Of a stretch of DNA of 45,867 nucleotides, positions 16,088 to 24,252 are shown one piece after another. Both the position numbers and the translations under genes were made by a program. The stretch is from assembly GCF_005405105.1 (NCBI RefSeq), contig NZ_BJDK01000026.1, positions 1 to 45,867 on the forward strand, given 5' to 3'. The notes beneath the pieces were generated by a model. The model saw nothing but the letters and a program-made list of their open reading frames with translations, made no database searches and had not been told where the DNA came from. The DNA is from Lactiplantibacillus dongliensis. GTDB taxonomy: Bacteria > Bacillota > Bacilli > Lactobacillales > Lactobacillaceae. Within the stretch, counting starts at the first letter, position 1, and every line of letters begins with the position of its first letter.

Positions 16088-16107
16088 GTCATACAATACT
16101 ATATGAC
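16088..16107. promoter_or_regulatory. Candidate PadR operator
   Basis: GTCATA (16088-16093), 8 bases, TATGAC (16102-16107), with another ATATGAC 5 bases further on. It lies around the transcription start of the padR operon, fitting autorepression. Confidence 0.6.
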
Positions 16108-16132
16108 GTATAATATGACAGGAGGAATAGTG

Positions 16133-16450
16133 ATGGCCATTCAAATCAGCTCAGAACTGCTTGACGGTTGCGTGTTAGCGTTGCTGCAAACGGAAGATTA
16201 TTACGGTTATGCCCTCACCCAAAAGTTGCAAGCTTCCATCTCTGTCTCAGAATCCACACTTTACCCGGTCTTACGCCGGTTAAAGAAGAATGGCTGGGTC
16301 ACAACTTACGACCAAGCCTATCAAGGCCGAAATCGCCGTTATTACCAACTAACCGCGGCCGGTACCGATCAGTTGACCAACGTACAGCACGATTGGCAGA
16401 CTTATTTTCAAGCTATTAATACGTTATTAAAGGGGGACGCACCATCATGA
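16133..16450 (+). CDS. PadR-family transcriptional regulator
   Basis: 105 residues from this ATG, chosen for the AGGAGG 7-8 nt before it; the frame is open to 16103. It is a short PadR-s1 type protein: a winged helix with ALLQTEDYYGYALTQKLQ and SESTLYPVLRRLKKNGWVTT, then RRYYQLTAAG in the wing, and a short C-terminal dimer helix. Members repress their own operons and are relieved by envelope or phenolic stress. It overlaps the DUF1700 gene by 4 bases and has a matching dyad in its promoter. Confidence 0.95.
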   Translation: MAIQISSELLDGCVLALLQTEDYYGYALTQKLQASISVSESTLYPVLRRLKKNGWVTTYDQAYQGRNRRYYQLTAAGTDQLTNVQHDWQTYFQAINTLLKGDAPS

Positions 16451-17085
16451 CAGACTACTTAGATAAATTTGCCGCCCTGCTCGTGCAATTGCAATCAGAT
16501 GAACGCGATGAAGTCTTAGAATTTTATCGTGAATATTTACTCGACGCCGGCATCGACTCATTTGATGCTTGTGTCGCGGAATTAGGGACACCCAAGCAAT
16601 TAGCCCGTAAAATTCTGGCAGATTATTCAATTCGCTTTAACGAAAACCTGAACAGCACTTCAACGCATCAGCAACGTTCCAAAGCTAACGTTCGTAGTAT
16701 TTGGCTCGTAGGATTAGCGATTCTATCCACACCCATTACGATCCCCGCCTTACTTGCCATTTTGGCTGTGATGTTTGCCTTATTCGTGGCCGTCATCGCC
16801 ATTGGCCTGTCAGTTTTAGCGATTATTGCCGCTGTAACCATCATGGCATTGATTGCGATCACTGCCGGGGTGGGCTTATTCACGCAATCATTATGGGTCA
16901 GCTTATTTTACTTAGGGGCGGGACTCGCCACCATTGGGCTTGAGTTATTAGTTCTCCCATTAGTCGTTTGGTTCGTTGGCCTGATTATCCAAGGTGTCGC
17001 CACGATTACCCAACGACTCTATCACCGCTTCGTTAAACGCAATCGAGCAGAAATAGGAGGTCGTCATCATGAAAAAAACCGTTAA
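16447..17085 (+). CDS. DUF1700 (HAAS-domain) membrane protein
   Basis: 212 residues. The N-terminal soluble helical domain (about 1-65) has LVQLQSDERDEVLEFYREYLLDAGIDSFDACVAELGTPKQLARKIL, the HAAS signature. Three or four membrane segments follow (about 83-190). Such proteins are encoded between a PadR regulator and a DUF4097 protein in Firmicutes and are thought to work in cell-envelope stress signalling; mechanism is unknown. It overlaps padR by 4 bases and the DUF4097 gene by 17. Confidence 0.9.
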   Translation: MTDYLDKFAALLVQLQSDERDEVLEFYREYLLDAGIDSFDACVAELGTPKQLARKILADYSIRFNENLNSTSTHQQRSKANVRSIWLVGLAILSTPITIPALLAILAVMFALFVAVIAIGLSVLAIIAAVTIMALIAITAGVGLFTQSLWVSLFYLGAGLATIGLELLVLPLVVWFVGLIIQGVATITQRLYHRFVKRNRAEIGGRHHEKNR

Positions 17086-18052
17086 ATTAGGCGTTATTTT
17101 CTTAATCCTCGGCCTGATTCTCGTCATCTTCGGGATTGCAAATAACGGGATTCAATCCGTTTATTGGGACAAAGGGTTCCATGTGATGCATCACTATCAC
17201 AAAACGTATTATCCAAACAAGCTTAAGTCATTAACCTTAGGCGCAGACGCCGATGTGATCGTCGTTCGTGGCAACACCGCCAGCATTAAAATCAGCGCCG
17301 CTAGAGTCAAGCCAGTCGTTACCAACACGAACGGCCACATTACCATCAAGTCACCACGGGTCCCAGAAATGGTCGGCTTTATGCTCAGTGACAATGCCAA
17401 TCGGATTGAAATTACCGTCCCCAACAAGACGACCTTAACGCGCATCAAAACAACGTCTGCTCAAACCGACTTGCAATTAAGCCACCTTACCGTTCAACAG
17501 TTACAGCTAACCAGTACCGGTCACGTCAGCTTGAATCAAGTGACCGCCAAAAAGCCGCTCACTTTATCAGCGGACAATGCACAGCTTAACCAAGTGACAG
17601 CGCCAAGCTTAAGGCTAAGTACCAGCACCACTAACGTCAACATTACGCACAGCCAATTCGCTGATGGACCATCAACGATCGACACGAATGACGGTAATAT
17701 CACGCTGGCACATTCAACCTTCAAACAGGCTAAACTACGGACTACGACGGGGAACTTGTCCGTTCACCATAACCGGTTCAAGCAAGCAAAGATTGAGACA
17801 ACCGATGGCAATATCACGCTCAGCAATAATCAACTAACCAAGTTACTCACTGCGACAACCAACGATGGCAATATTCATGTCCAAACCACTCGTCAGGTCG
17901 GGATTCAAGCTCGCACGAGTGATGGCACGCTCAATATCTTCAATCAAAAGCGCAGTGGCGATGATCAGCAAAAGATGACTTACCGTCCAAATGCCACCGT
18001 TCAATACCAGCTTAAAACTGACGATGGTAATATTAACGTCAGTGCTTCCTAA
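17069..18052 (+). CDS. DUF4097 family membrane-anchored beta-helix protein
   Basis: 327 residues. One N-terminal membrane anchor (about 5-27), then an extracellular repeat-built domain. From about 170 on, TNDGNI/TTDGNITLS-type repeats recur every 20 or so residues (SIDTNDGNITLAHS, ETTDGNITLSNN, TTNDGNIHVQTT, ARTSDGTLNIF, KTDDGNINVS). This is the DUF4097 right-handed beta-helix pattern, akin to LiaG. Last gene of the padR operon; AGGAGG precedes the ATG. Likely part of an envelope-stress sensor with the DUF1700 protein. Confidence 0.9.
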   Translation: MKKTVKLGVIFLILGLILVIFGIANNGIQSVYWDKGFHVMHHYHKTYYPNKLKSLTLGADADVIVVRGNTASIKISAARVKPVVTNTNGHITIKSPRVPEMVGFMLSDNANRIEITVPNKTTLTRIKTTSAQTDLQLSHLTVQQLQLTSTGHVSLNQVTAKKPLTLSADNAQLNQVTAPSLRLSTSTTNVNITHSQFADGPSTIDTNDGNITLAHSTFKQAKLRTTTGNLSVHHNRFKQAKIETTDGNITLSNNQLTKLLTATTNDGNIHVQTTRQVGIQARTSDGTLNIFNQKRSGDDQQKMTYRPNATVQYQLKTDDGNINVSAS

Positions 18053-18083
18053 TGGCGCCATTCTAGCTAACTTTACAATACCA

Positions 18084-18127
18084 AAAAGAACGTTCACAAC
18101 GATTTAAACCGTTGCGAGCGTTCTTTT
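18084..18127. terminator. Bidirectional terminator between the padR operon and the GGDEF gene
   Basis: AAGAACGTTCACAACG pairs with CGTTGCGAGCGTTCTT with two mismatches. A-rich left and T-rich right flanks serve both strands. Confidence 0.9.
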
Positions 18128-18137
18128 ATTAACTGAA

Positions 18138-19316
18138 TTATAATTTCTGGGTGTCACCTTCGACCGTAATGCGATCACGGCCAGCTTCTTTAGCCAAGTA
18201 TAAATAATGATCAACCCGTTTGAACCAACTATCGAAGTTTAAATCCGTGGTCTGTAACGCGGAAATCCCGATTGAGACCGTGACATTCAGCTTCTTACCA
18301 TTGAGGTTAACTGGTTCATGTTGTAAGGTATCCCGAATTGCCGTCACAATCCGTTGGGCTTCTAAGGGTTCAGTGTTTTCAAAGATAATGACAAACTCTT
18401 CACCACCATAGCGAAATAGCTCGCCATGATTAGTCTGCCGTAACAATTCCTGATTAAAATGCTGCGCAACATGCTTTAACACCGCATCACCCGCCAGATG
18501 GCCATAGTCGTCATTGAAGTATTTGAAATGGTCAATGTCAAACATTGCCATCGTAATCGGCATCGCGGGGTGCCGCTGATAGACGCCAAAGACCCCGACC
18601 GTCGTAGTATCAAAGTTGGCTCGGTTACGAACCCCGGTCAGCTCATCATAATTAGCCGCTTGATCTAGGCTCGCAAAATGCGCGATCACGCGATTAACCC
18701 GTGTGACAAAGAACCGGATGATCCACATATAGATAATAAAGATCACTAACACATTAACGATGTAAAATAGCCGAAATGGCCGGACCGACCAAATGATCAA
18801 ACACCACGCCAAACCGTAGAGTAGTTGTAACCCTAAGAATCGCCATTCCGACTTTAAAACCAACGCTTGATGATGACTAATATAGCCAATCACCCCAACT
18901 AACACTAAGAGCATCAGGGCAAACAGCCACCACCACTGCCAGCTTGCGCCCATATACAGCGCCTGACCGTAGAAGAACACCGGCATCGCCAGATTGACCA
19001 AGGTTACGGCAATATTTTGCATGGCGTACAAACTAAAGAGTAGGATCATCAATTGAGCAATCGCATAGCCCCAGCTCAAAACGTTGCCAGCATTCAGTAC
19101 CCAGAACGTTTGGCGCAATAAAACGACCCCACCGATGACTACGCCGGCTTCAACCAAGTCGATTACTAGTCGATAGCGTCGTGGCAATTTAGTCGACCGC
19201 GGGGCAAGCATATAAGTCAGGACCATCATAATCGCAATTAGCCCCACCGTAATTAGCGCCATGATAATTGATTTAATATTAAAAACATCGCTTAAAAAAT
19301 TTTCCAATAAGTACAT
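18138..19316 (-). CDS. Membrane diguanylate cyclase (GGDEF domain), copy 1
   Basis: 392 residues from the ATG at 19316, chosen because AGGTG lies about 6 nt upstream; the frame opens at a TTG 18 bases earlier. Six to seven membrane segments (about 10-205) form a sensor of unknown ligand. A cytosolic GGDEF domain (about 225-385) has NYDELTGVRNRANFD, FDIDHFKYFNDDYGH and the active-site GGEEF at about 304-308. All catalytic motifs look intact. The inhibitory RxxD site is absent (TNHG at that position), so product inhibition through it is not expected. It is paralogous to the next gene. Confidence 0.93.
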   Translation of the reverse strand: MYLLENFLSDVFNIKSIIMALITVGLIAIMMVLTYMLAPRSTKLPRRYRLVIDLVEAGVVIGGVVLLRQTFWVLNAGNVLSWGYAIAQLMILLFSLYAMQNIAVTLVNLAMPVFFYGQALYMGASWQWWWLFALMLLVLVGVIGYISHHQALVLKSEWRFLGLQLLYGLAWCLIIWSVRPFRLFYIVNVLVIFIIYMWIIRFFVTRVNRVIAHFASLDQAANYDELTGVRNRANFDTTTVGVFGVYQRHPAMPITMAMFDIDHFKYFNDDYGHLAGDAVLKHVAQHFNQELLRQTNHGELFRYGGEEFVIIFENTEPLEAQRIVTAIRDTLQHEPVNLNGKKLNVTVSIGISALQTTDLNFDSWFKRVDHYLYLAKEAGRDRITVEGDTQKL

Positions 19317-19462
19317 GGATTCACCTACCAACACTCACGTTCTAAAAACGTTTTTAAGCATACCATTATTTAACCCTAATGGTGATACTCATTTATAAAA
19401 ATTTTAATTCGTTTAATCCACTAATTAAGCTGGAAAAAGGGCCGGATTAGCGGGCCCTTGGA

Positions 19463-20656
19463 CTACTTCAATGCCATCGTGGCACCCTCGATAGTCAGGC
19501 GATTCCGCCCGGCCTCTTTCGATTGATACAAATAGTGATCAACTCGTTTGAACCAGCTATCAAAGTCTGAATCTTGTGCTTTCAAGGCTGAGATACCTAG
19601 CGAGACTGTAATCGTCAAAGCTTGATCATTATAGACTAACGGTTCCGCCTGCAGCGAGTTGCGAATCGTCGTCACAATCTGCCGAGCTTTTTGCGCATCG
19701 ACACCTCGGAAAATAATGACAAACTCTTCACCGCCGTAACGAAAGACTTCGCCCCGCGAGGTTTGTTTCGCCAATTCATGTTGGAAATGCTGCGCCACAT
19801 GTTTTAACACGGCATCACCCGTCATATGACCATATTGATCGTTAAAACGTTTGAAATGATCAATATCAAACATGACCATCGTAATCGGCACATTCGGATG
19901 TTTCTCGTAAAAGCCGAACACATCAACACTCGCGGTGTCAAAGCTCGCCCGATTACGAATCCCAGTCAATTCATCGTAATTGACGGCCTGATCTAAACGC
20001 GTAAACCGATCAACAAAATTACTGACACGGGTGACGAAGAACCGAATCACCGCCATATAAATAGTAAAGACCACTAGGACTGTTAAGGTGTACCACATAT
20101 CGAACGGATGCACTGACCAGATAATGAAACACCAAGTTCCACCGTAAACAATCTGCAGTGCTAGATACTTCCAAGTCGCGTCCAGCGCTGAGGCTTGATG
20201 ATGACTAACATAAATAATCGACCCGGTTAGTAATAGGCTCATCGTAATAAAGACCGCCACATACTGCCAACCACGCCCCATATACATGCCCTGACCATAG
20301 AAAAAGATCGGCATCACAATATTGACTAGCTCAACGGCTAGGTTTTGCATCATATATAGACTAAATAACAGCACCGTCAATTGAGCCGTGGCATAGCCCC
20401 AACTCAATACATCGCCTGAGTTCATCACCCAGAAAACTTGGCGTAACAAGATAATGCTGACAATCACACTGGCAGCTTCAATGCCATGAATCAGATGGGT
20501 AAACTTGGGGCGTCGTAACTTAAACGCTCGCTGTTCCAAGATATAAGTCATCGCCGTCATACTCGTAATTAGACCGACCATAATCAATGCAATAATCACC
20601 GCTCGAATATTAATAAAATCGGTCGTAAATTGTTCGATTAAATCCATTACTGGCAT
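19463..20656 (-). CDS. Membrane diguanylate cyclase (GGDEF domain), copy 2
   Basis: 397 residues from the ATG at 20656, chosen for GGGGTG 6 nt upstream and to match copy 1; the frame is open to 20695. It shares the same layout and much of its sequence with copy 1, in the membrane part (LRQVFWVMNSGDVLSWGYATAQL) and in the GGDEF domain (NYDELTGIRNRASFD, FDIDHFKRFNDQYGH, GGEEF at about 308-312, WFKRVDHYLY). The RxxD inhibitory site is missing (TSRG). A 146-base gap separates it from copy 1. Most simply an old tandem duplication whose sensors have diverged. Confidence 0.93.
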   Translation of the reverse strand: MPVMDLIEQFTTDFINIRAVIIALIMVGLITSMTAMTYILEQRAFKLRRPKFTHLIHGIEAASVIVSIILLRQVFWVMNSGDVLSWGYATAQLTVLLFSLYMMQNLAVELVNIVMPIFFYGQGMYMGRGWQYVAVFITMSLLLTGSIIYVSHHQASALDATWKYLALQIVYGGTWCFIIWSVHPFDMWYTLTVLVVFTIYMAVIRFFVTRVSNFVDRFTRLDQAVNYDELTGIRNRASFDTASVDVFGFYEKHPNVPITMVMFDIDHFKRFNDQYGHMTGDAVLKHVAQHFQHELAKQTSRGEVFRYGGEEFVIIFRGVDAQKARQIVTTIRNSLQAEPLVYNDQALTITVSLGISALKAQDSDFDSWFKRVDHYLYQSKEAGRNRLTIEGATMALK

Positions 20657-20930
20657 GTTACTCACCCCACCCATTAAGCCATTTAACGTTTTCACTTTAT
20701 CTTACCATTAATACGCGTCAAATGGTTAGGGTCAATTCCGCTAGTGGCCGGGGATTAACCCCCTTTTAGATAAATTTAATTATCAAATGTTACACGCAAA
20801 TGTTATCAAACCGCTTGCTAGTCAAGGCTTTAAATTGTTCAATATCATCTTCATTTTGACCGTTTCACTCGGCCAAAACTTTTTTTGCATCTTTAAAGGG
20901 TCGCCGGGCATATTCATAACCGTTTAGTGC

Positions 20931-21042
20931 GAGTGAAACTTGGTGCCTGCCGGTGGGGGGCTAAGTTGAAAACAATTAATCATTAATCCGTTAATTGATG
21001 TTGGCCCAACCAGCGTGGCCATTTCATTCAACTAACACCAAC
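20931..21042 (-). repeat. Foldback repeat remnant (both outer ends, core deleted)
   Basis: The left part, CGTTTAGTGCGAGTGAAACT then GCCTGCCGGTGGG, matches the outer end of inverted B. The right part, TTGGCCCAACCAGCGTGGC then TTCAACTAACACCAAC, matches the outer end of inverted A. Hairpins of both arms are gone. In the 20657-21154 gap I see otherwise only the terminator at 21080-21150 and AT-rich sequence. Confidence 0.65.
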
Positions 21043-21079
21043 TGGATGCCAATCCGCAAACAACTGGATAATTAGCCAG

Positions 21080-21150
21080 CAAAAAAGCAGTGTCCAAAAT
21101 GAGAACCCCAACCAGCTAACTACCTGGGATTCACCTTTCAAACACTGCTT
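21080..21150 (-). terminator. Terminator-like stem with large structured loop after the YdcF-like gene
   Basis: AAGCAGTGT (21085-21093) pairs with ACACTGCTT (21142-21150). Inside, GAACCCCA and TGGGATTC nearly pair. On the minus strand a T6 run follows. The loop is unusually long for a simple terminator. Confidence 0.6.
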
Positions 21151-21154
21151 CTAA

Positions 21155-22267
21155 CTACATCGCCCCATGATACACATCTAGCCAAACATACAGCAACGAT
21201 AGCAGTAACAACGCGCCTACCGCGGCCGCATGCCACCATTTATGCCGTGCGAAAATCGCAATATACTCCCGAATAATGGCATCCGGTAAGAAGAATCTCG
21301 CTGTCCGGGCCCCAATCCCATCGGCTCTGAGTCCAGCTTGTTTAGCGAATATTCCGGCCCGAAAAGTATGGTAATTATTGGTGACAAAAATGGTTCGTGG
21401 CCGTTTAATAGTGCCACGATCAATCAATTGCTTGCTAAACTGCATATTCTCTAACGTTGTCGTCGACTTAGTTTCCGCCCAGCCTGCCGTTGCCGGTAAG
21501 CCATGTTCCCGCGCATATTGCAGCATCGCCTGACCTTCGGGAACCGTTTCGTCGCCCCCTTGACCACCAGAAAAGATCATGATTGCCGGATGGCCAGTCT
21601 TCCGTTGCTGCTTCTGATAAAACCGCAAGCCGCGATTAATACGTTGCGCCAATAACGGGGAGACCTGATCACCATTTAATAACCCGGCGCCCAACACAAT
21701 GATGTAGTCTTGGCGATACCGTGGGAAGTTGAATTGATAAATCACGAGCATCGTTAAATAATTGTAAAACCAAAAAGCAACGTACATCACGACCATCGTT
21801 GGAAAAGTCGTCATGAAATAACTGACCGGTTTCGGTAAGTTACCAATCAGATTCGCAAAGAATGGTAGCAATAAAATGGCTAAGCCTAAAAATAACGTCA
21901 GCATATTCGCTAACGTATGACTCTCACGCTTCCACACAATCCACGCATTCCACAACAGCAAGAAGGCCTGTAACGCAAAAACCAAGCCAATCGCCATCAT
22001 CAATACCACAAAAATCGCCACGCTAATAATGATTAACGGGTGATTATTCGTCCCTAAAATCGTCATCGCCAGTAACGCCATTAATGAATAGAAAAATAGC
22101 GAAAACCAAATGCCGTTACTTAAGCGAACTTTATCATGCTGATACCGCCAGCCGAAGATGATACCAAATGTGATTGGTACCAGCCAGGCCCAGTAAGCCA
22201 CGGCTGGTATCGGTACCCATACTGCACTATTAGTCAAAGCCAGCCCCCCTAAAATCTTTTCTATCAT
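21155..22267 (-). CDS. YdcF/SanA-like DUF218 membrane protein
   Basis: 370 residues. Six or so membrane segments fill residues 1-185, and one more sits at the C-terminus (about 345-365). Between them is a DUF218 domain: DYIIVLGAGLLNGDQVSPLLAQRINRGL, IMIFSGGQGGDETVPEGQAM, ETKSTTTLENMQFSK and FVTNNYHTFRAGIFAKQAGL, the conserved family blocks. E. coli relatives (SanA, ElyC, YdcF) are linked to envelope integrity and peptidoglycan or lipid-carrier metabolism; the reaction is not settled. The gene stands alone. Confidence 0.88.
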   Translation of the reverse strand: MIEKILGGLALTNSAVWVPIPAVAYWAWLVPITFGIIFGWRYQHDKVRLSNGIWFSLFFYSLMALLAMTILGTNNHPLIIISVAIFVVLMMAIGLVFALQAFLLLWNAWIVWKRESHTLANMLTLFLGLAILLLPFFANLIGNLPKPVSYFMTTFPTMVVMYVAFWFYNYLTMLVIYQFNFPRYRQDYIIVLGAGLLNGDQVSPLLAQRINRGLRFYQKQQRKTGHPAIMIFSGGQGGDETVPEGQAMLQYAREHGLPATAGWAETKSTTTLENMQFSKQLIDRGTIKRPRTIFVTNNYHTFRAGIFAKQAGLRADGIGARTARFFLPDAIIREYIAIFARHKWWHAAAVGALLLLSLLYVWLDVYHGAM

Positions 22268-22302
22268 AGCATAGTTAACCCATGCTATACATCGCCTGGA
22301 CG

Positions 22303-22412
22303 CCTAACTAATACTAGTCGGTCTAATCCGCCACTCTGGTTGGCCCAGAAGCCAGCTGAAACGTGGTGGCCGATCGGTTTACGACTAAAATAAGCGACCA
22401 CCCCTGAGCGAT
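22303..22412 (+). repeat. Diverged foldback repeat remnant (arm A)
   Basis: It carries CCGCCACTCTGGTTGGCCCAG, then AAACGTGGTGGCC, and a decayed tail CGACCACCCCTGAGC. The short hairpin and arm B are missing. It lies between the YdcF-like and fetB genes. Confidence 0.65.
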
Positions 22413-22425
22413 AATTTGTCTCCAA

Positions 22426-23181
22426 TCACTTAAGTTGCTTTTGGGCATTATAAAAGTTGCGATAAGCCAAGTAACACGCAATAATCGCCCCTAAGCTAGT
22501 CGCTGACATCAACATAAATGTCACCATGATCTGGTACTTAATCGCCCGAACCGGATCAACCCCCGCAAAGATCAGCCCGGACATCATCCCCGGCAAGCTC
22601 ACTAACCCGACCGTCTTCGCTGAATCAATTGTCGGTGCCATCCCCGTTCGAATGGCTTCACGCACAATCGCAATCGATGCGTCCATCAAGCCAGCCCCCA
22701 AGGCCAAACGTTCCAATACCCCCTGACGCTGGTCATGGAACTGGGTCTTCAAGCTGCGATAAGCTAAGCCAATCGCCACCATCGCATTTGAGGCAATCAT
22801 CCCCGAAATGGGAATCATCTGCGATGGTATAAACTTAATGGCGCCTGATAACACGAGTACGCTTAAAGTCACTCCGGTACTCACGAAAATTGCCACAAAC
22901 GAAATCGGTAAGGCATGATCAATCCCAGCCCCACGCTTTTTCGCGTTCCAAGCAGCGTTAAAAACAATAAACATGATCATTGCCAGTGTCAGCCAGAAAT
23001 GATTAACGCGGAAAATATACTTCAAGACGTACCCAACCACAAACAACTGGATGACCGCCCGCACAACCCCAATCACAATATCGCGGTCCAGCCCCAACTG
23101 CTGCCACAAACTAATCGCCAAAGCCACCAAAACTAAAAACGCGGCTAAGAATAACGAAGTATTGTTCACTGCTAAATTCAT
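22426..23181 (-). CDS. fetB: FetB-like ABC exporter permease (UPF0014, iron/metal export)
   Basis: 251 residues with about seven membrane segments. The UPF0014 signature blocks are seen: RAVIQLFVVGYVLKYIF (about 41-57), ISGMIASNAMVAIGLAYR, then EAIRTGMAPTIDSAKTVGLVSLPGMMSGLIFAG. In E. coli FetA and FetB lower cellular iron and protect against oxidative stress. It overlaps the ATPase gene by 4 bases (ATGA), so the two are translationally coupled. The substrate here is inferred by family only. Confidence 0.9.
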   Translation of the reverse strand: MNLAVNNTSLFLAAFLVLVALAISLWQQLGLDRDIVIGVVRAVIQLFVVGYVLKYIFRVNHFWLTLAMIMFIVFNAAWNAKKRGAGIDHALPISFVAIFVSTGVTLSVLVLSGAIKFIPSQMIPISGMIASNAMVAIGLAYRSLKTQFHDQRQGVLERLALGAGLMDASIAIVREAIRTGMAPTIDSAKTVGLVSLPGMMSGLIFAGVDPVRAIKYQIMVTFMLMSATSLGAIIACYLAYRNFYNAQKQLK

Positions 23182-23828
23182 GCTGGCACCTCCAATTGGC
23201 CATCCGTAACCCGGACTAACTGCTGCGCGGCTTGAATTTCTTCGGCATCATGCGTAATCATGATCGTCGTCACTTGCCGGTCACGATTCAGATGCGTCAG
23301 CCAACGGTGAATGATCGCCTTATTATCCGCATCCAAACCAGCGGTGACTTCATCCAGTAGTAAAATTTTAGGCAAAAATAAAATATTACGAATCAGCGCG
23401 ACCCGTTGTCGTTCACCACCAGACAAGTCATCGATGGCCTCGGTCAATAGATTGGCAGATAGTCCCACATATTCTAATGCCGCTTCAACATGCCGTTGAT
23501 CCATTGGCAGTTTACGAATCTGGTACGGAAACGCCAGATTATCTGCGACCGTCTGACCAAAGAGCGTCGGTTGCTGGAAACAATACGAGACTTGCCGGCG
23601 ATACGCAGTCGGTTCATAGCTTTCAATCGGTTGCCCCTCAAACTGCAAGTCACCACTAGTTTTAGAAATCATACCCGCCATCACGCGCAACAACGTGCTT
23701 TTACCACCGCCAGATGGGCCGGTCACCGTTAATTGCGCTTGGGCCGGCACGGTTAAATTAATATCATTTAGGATTAACTTATCACCAACTTGATAATTCA
23801 CATGGTGCAGGCGCATTAATGTCGTCAT
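23178..23828 (-). CDS. fetA: FetA-like ABC exporter ATP-binding protein
   Basis: 216 residues from the ATG at 23828, chosen because GGAGGAAG is 6 nt upstream; an in-frame ATG at 23843 overlaps that ribosome site. Walker A GPSGGGKST, Q-loop YCFQQPTLFG, signature DLSGGERQRVALIRNI, Walker B ILLLDEVTAGLD with Val instead of Pro after the Glu, and H-loop THD. It drives the FetB permease. Confidence 0.92.
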   Translation of the reverse strand: MTTLMRLHHVNYQVGDKLILNDINLTVPAQAQLTVTGPSGGGKSTLLRVMAGMISKTSGDLQFEGQPIESYEPTAYRRQVSYCFQQPTLFGQTVADNLAFPYQIRKLPMDQRHVEAALEYVGLSANLLTEAIDDLSGGERQRVALIRNILFLPKILLLDEVTAGLDADNKAIIHRWLTHLNRDRQVTTIMITHDAEEIQAAQQLVRVTDGQLEVPA

Positions 23829-23902
23829 CGCGACTTCCTCCATTGGATTTTATTAGTCTTATTTTAGCATGAAAGCGAGTCAGTTTAGAACTATTATTAC
23901 TT

Positions 23903-24136
23903 GTGTTTGGTGCTAGTTAGATCAAGCTGCTACTCTGGTTGGCCCAGAATCGGCTGGAACGTGGTGACCACGTTTTCGAGCCACAGAACGGTCTCGAAAG
24001 TCGGGCTTTATCTAAGTCGGAAAATCATCGACCAAGATAAACGACAGTTTTGAAGATTGGGCTTCCAAATGACACATGGCGTGCCAGCGTTCTAGGAACC
24101 AACCGGCAGGCGGCAAGTTCAACTAGCACCAATCAT
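23903..24136 (+). repeat. Chimeric foldback element: left half of A joined to right half of B
   Basis: It runs as normal arm A through the long hairpin to ACGACA, then continues as arm B from ACAGTTTTGAAGA. ACGACA occurs at the matching place in both arms, so this looks like a deletion by recombination or slippage at shared sequence. The ends are GTTTGGTGCTAGTTAG and AACTAGCACCAATCAT. Flanks TTATTACTT (23894-23902) and CTATTACCT (24138-24146) match at 7 of 9, with one base of offset. It fills most of the 23829-24252 gap. Confidence 0.82.
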
Positions 24137-24200
24137 ACTATTACCTACATTGATCTTAACAGCATTCACCATGATAGTTGCGACGTGCCAGCCGCCGCCA

Positions 24201-24209
24201 TGCTATAAT
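24201..24209 (+). promoter_or_regulatory. Extended -10 promoter of the rlmD-type gene
   Basis: TGCTATAAT: a consensus -10 (24204-24209) with the TGn extension and no good -35. It lies about 43 bases before the ATG. Confidence 0.6.
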
Positions 24210-24252
24210 GGTTTGAACTCAGTTCACAGAAAACGAGGTTAGTTAAACTAAA

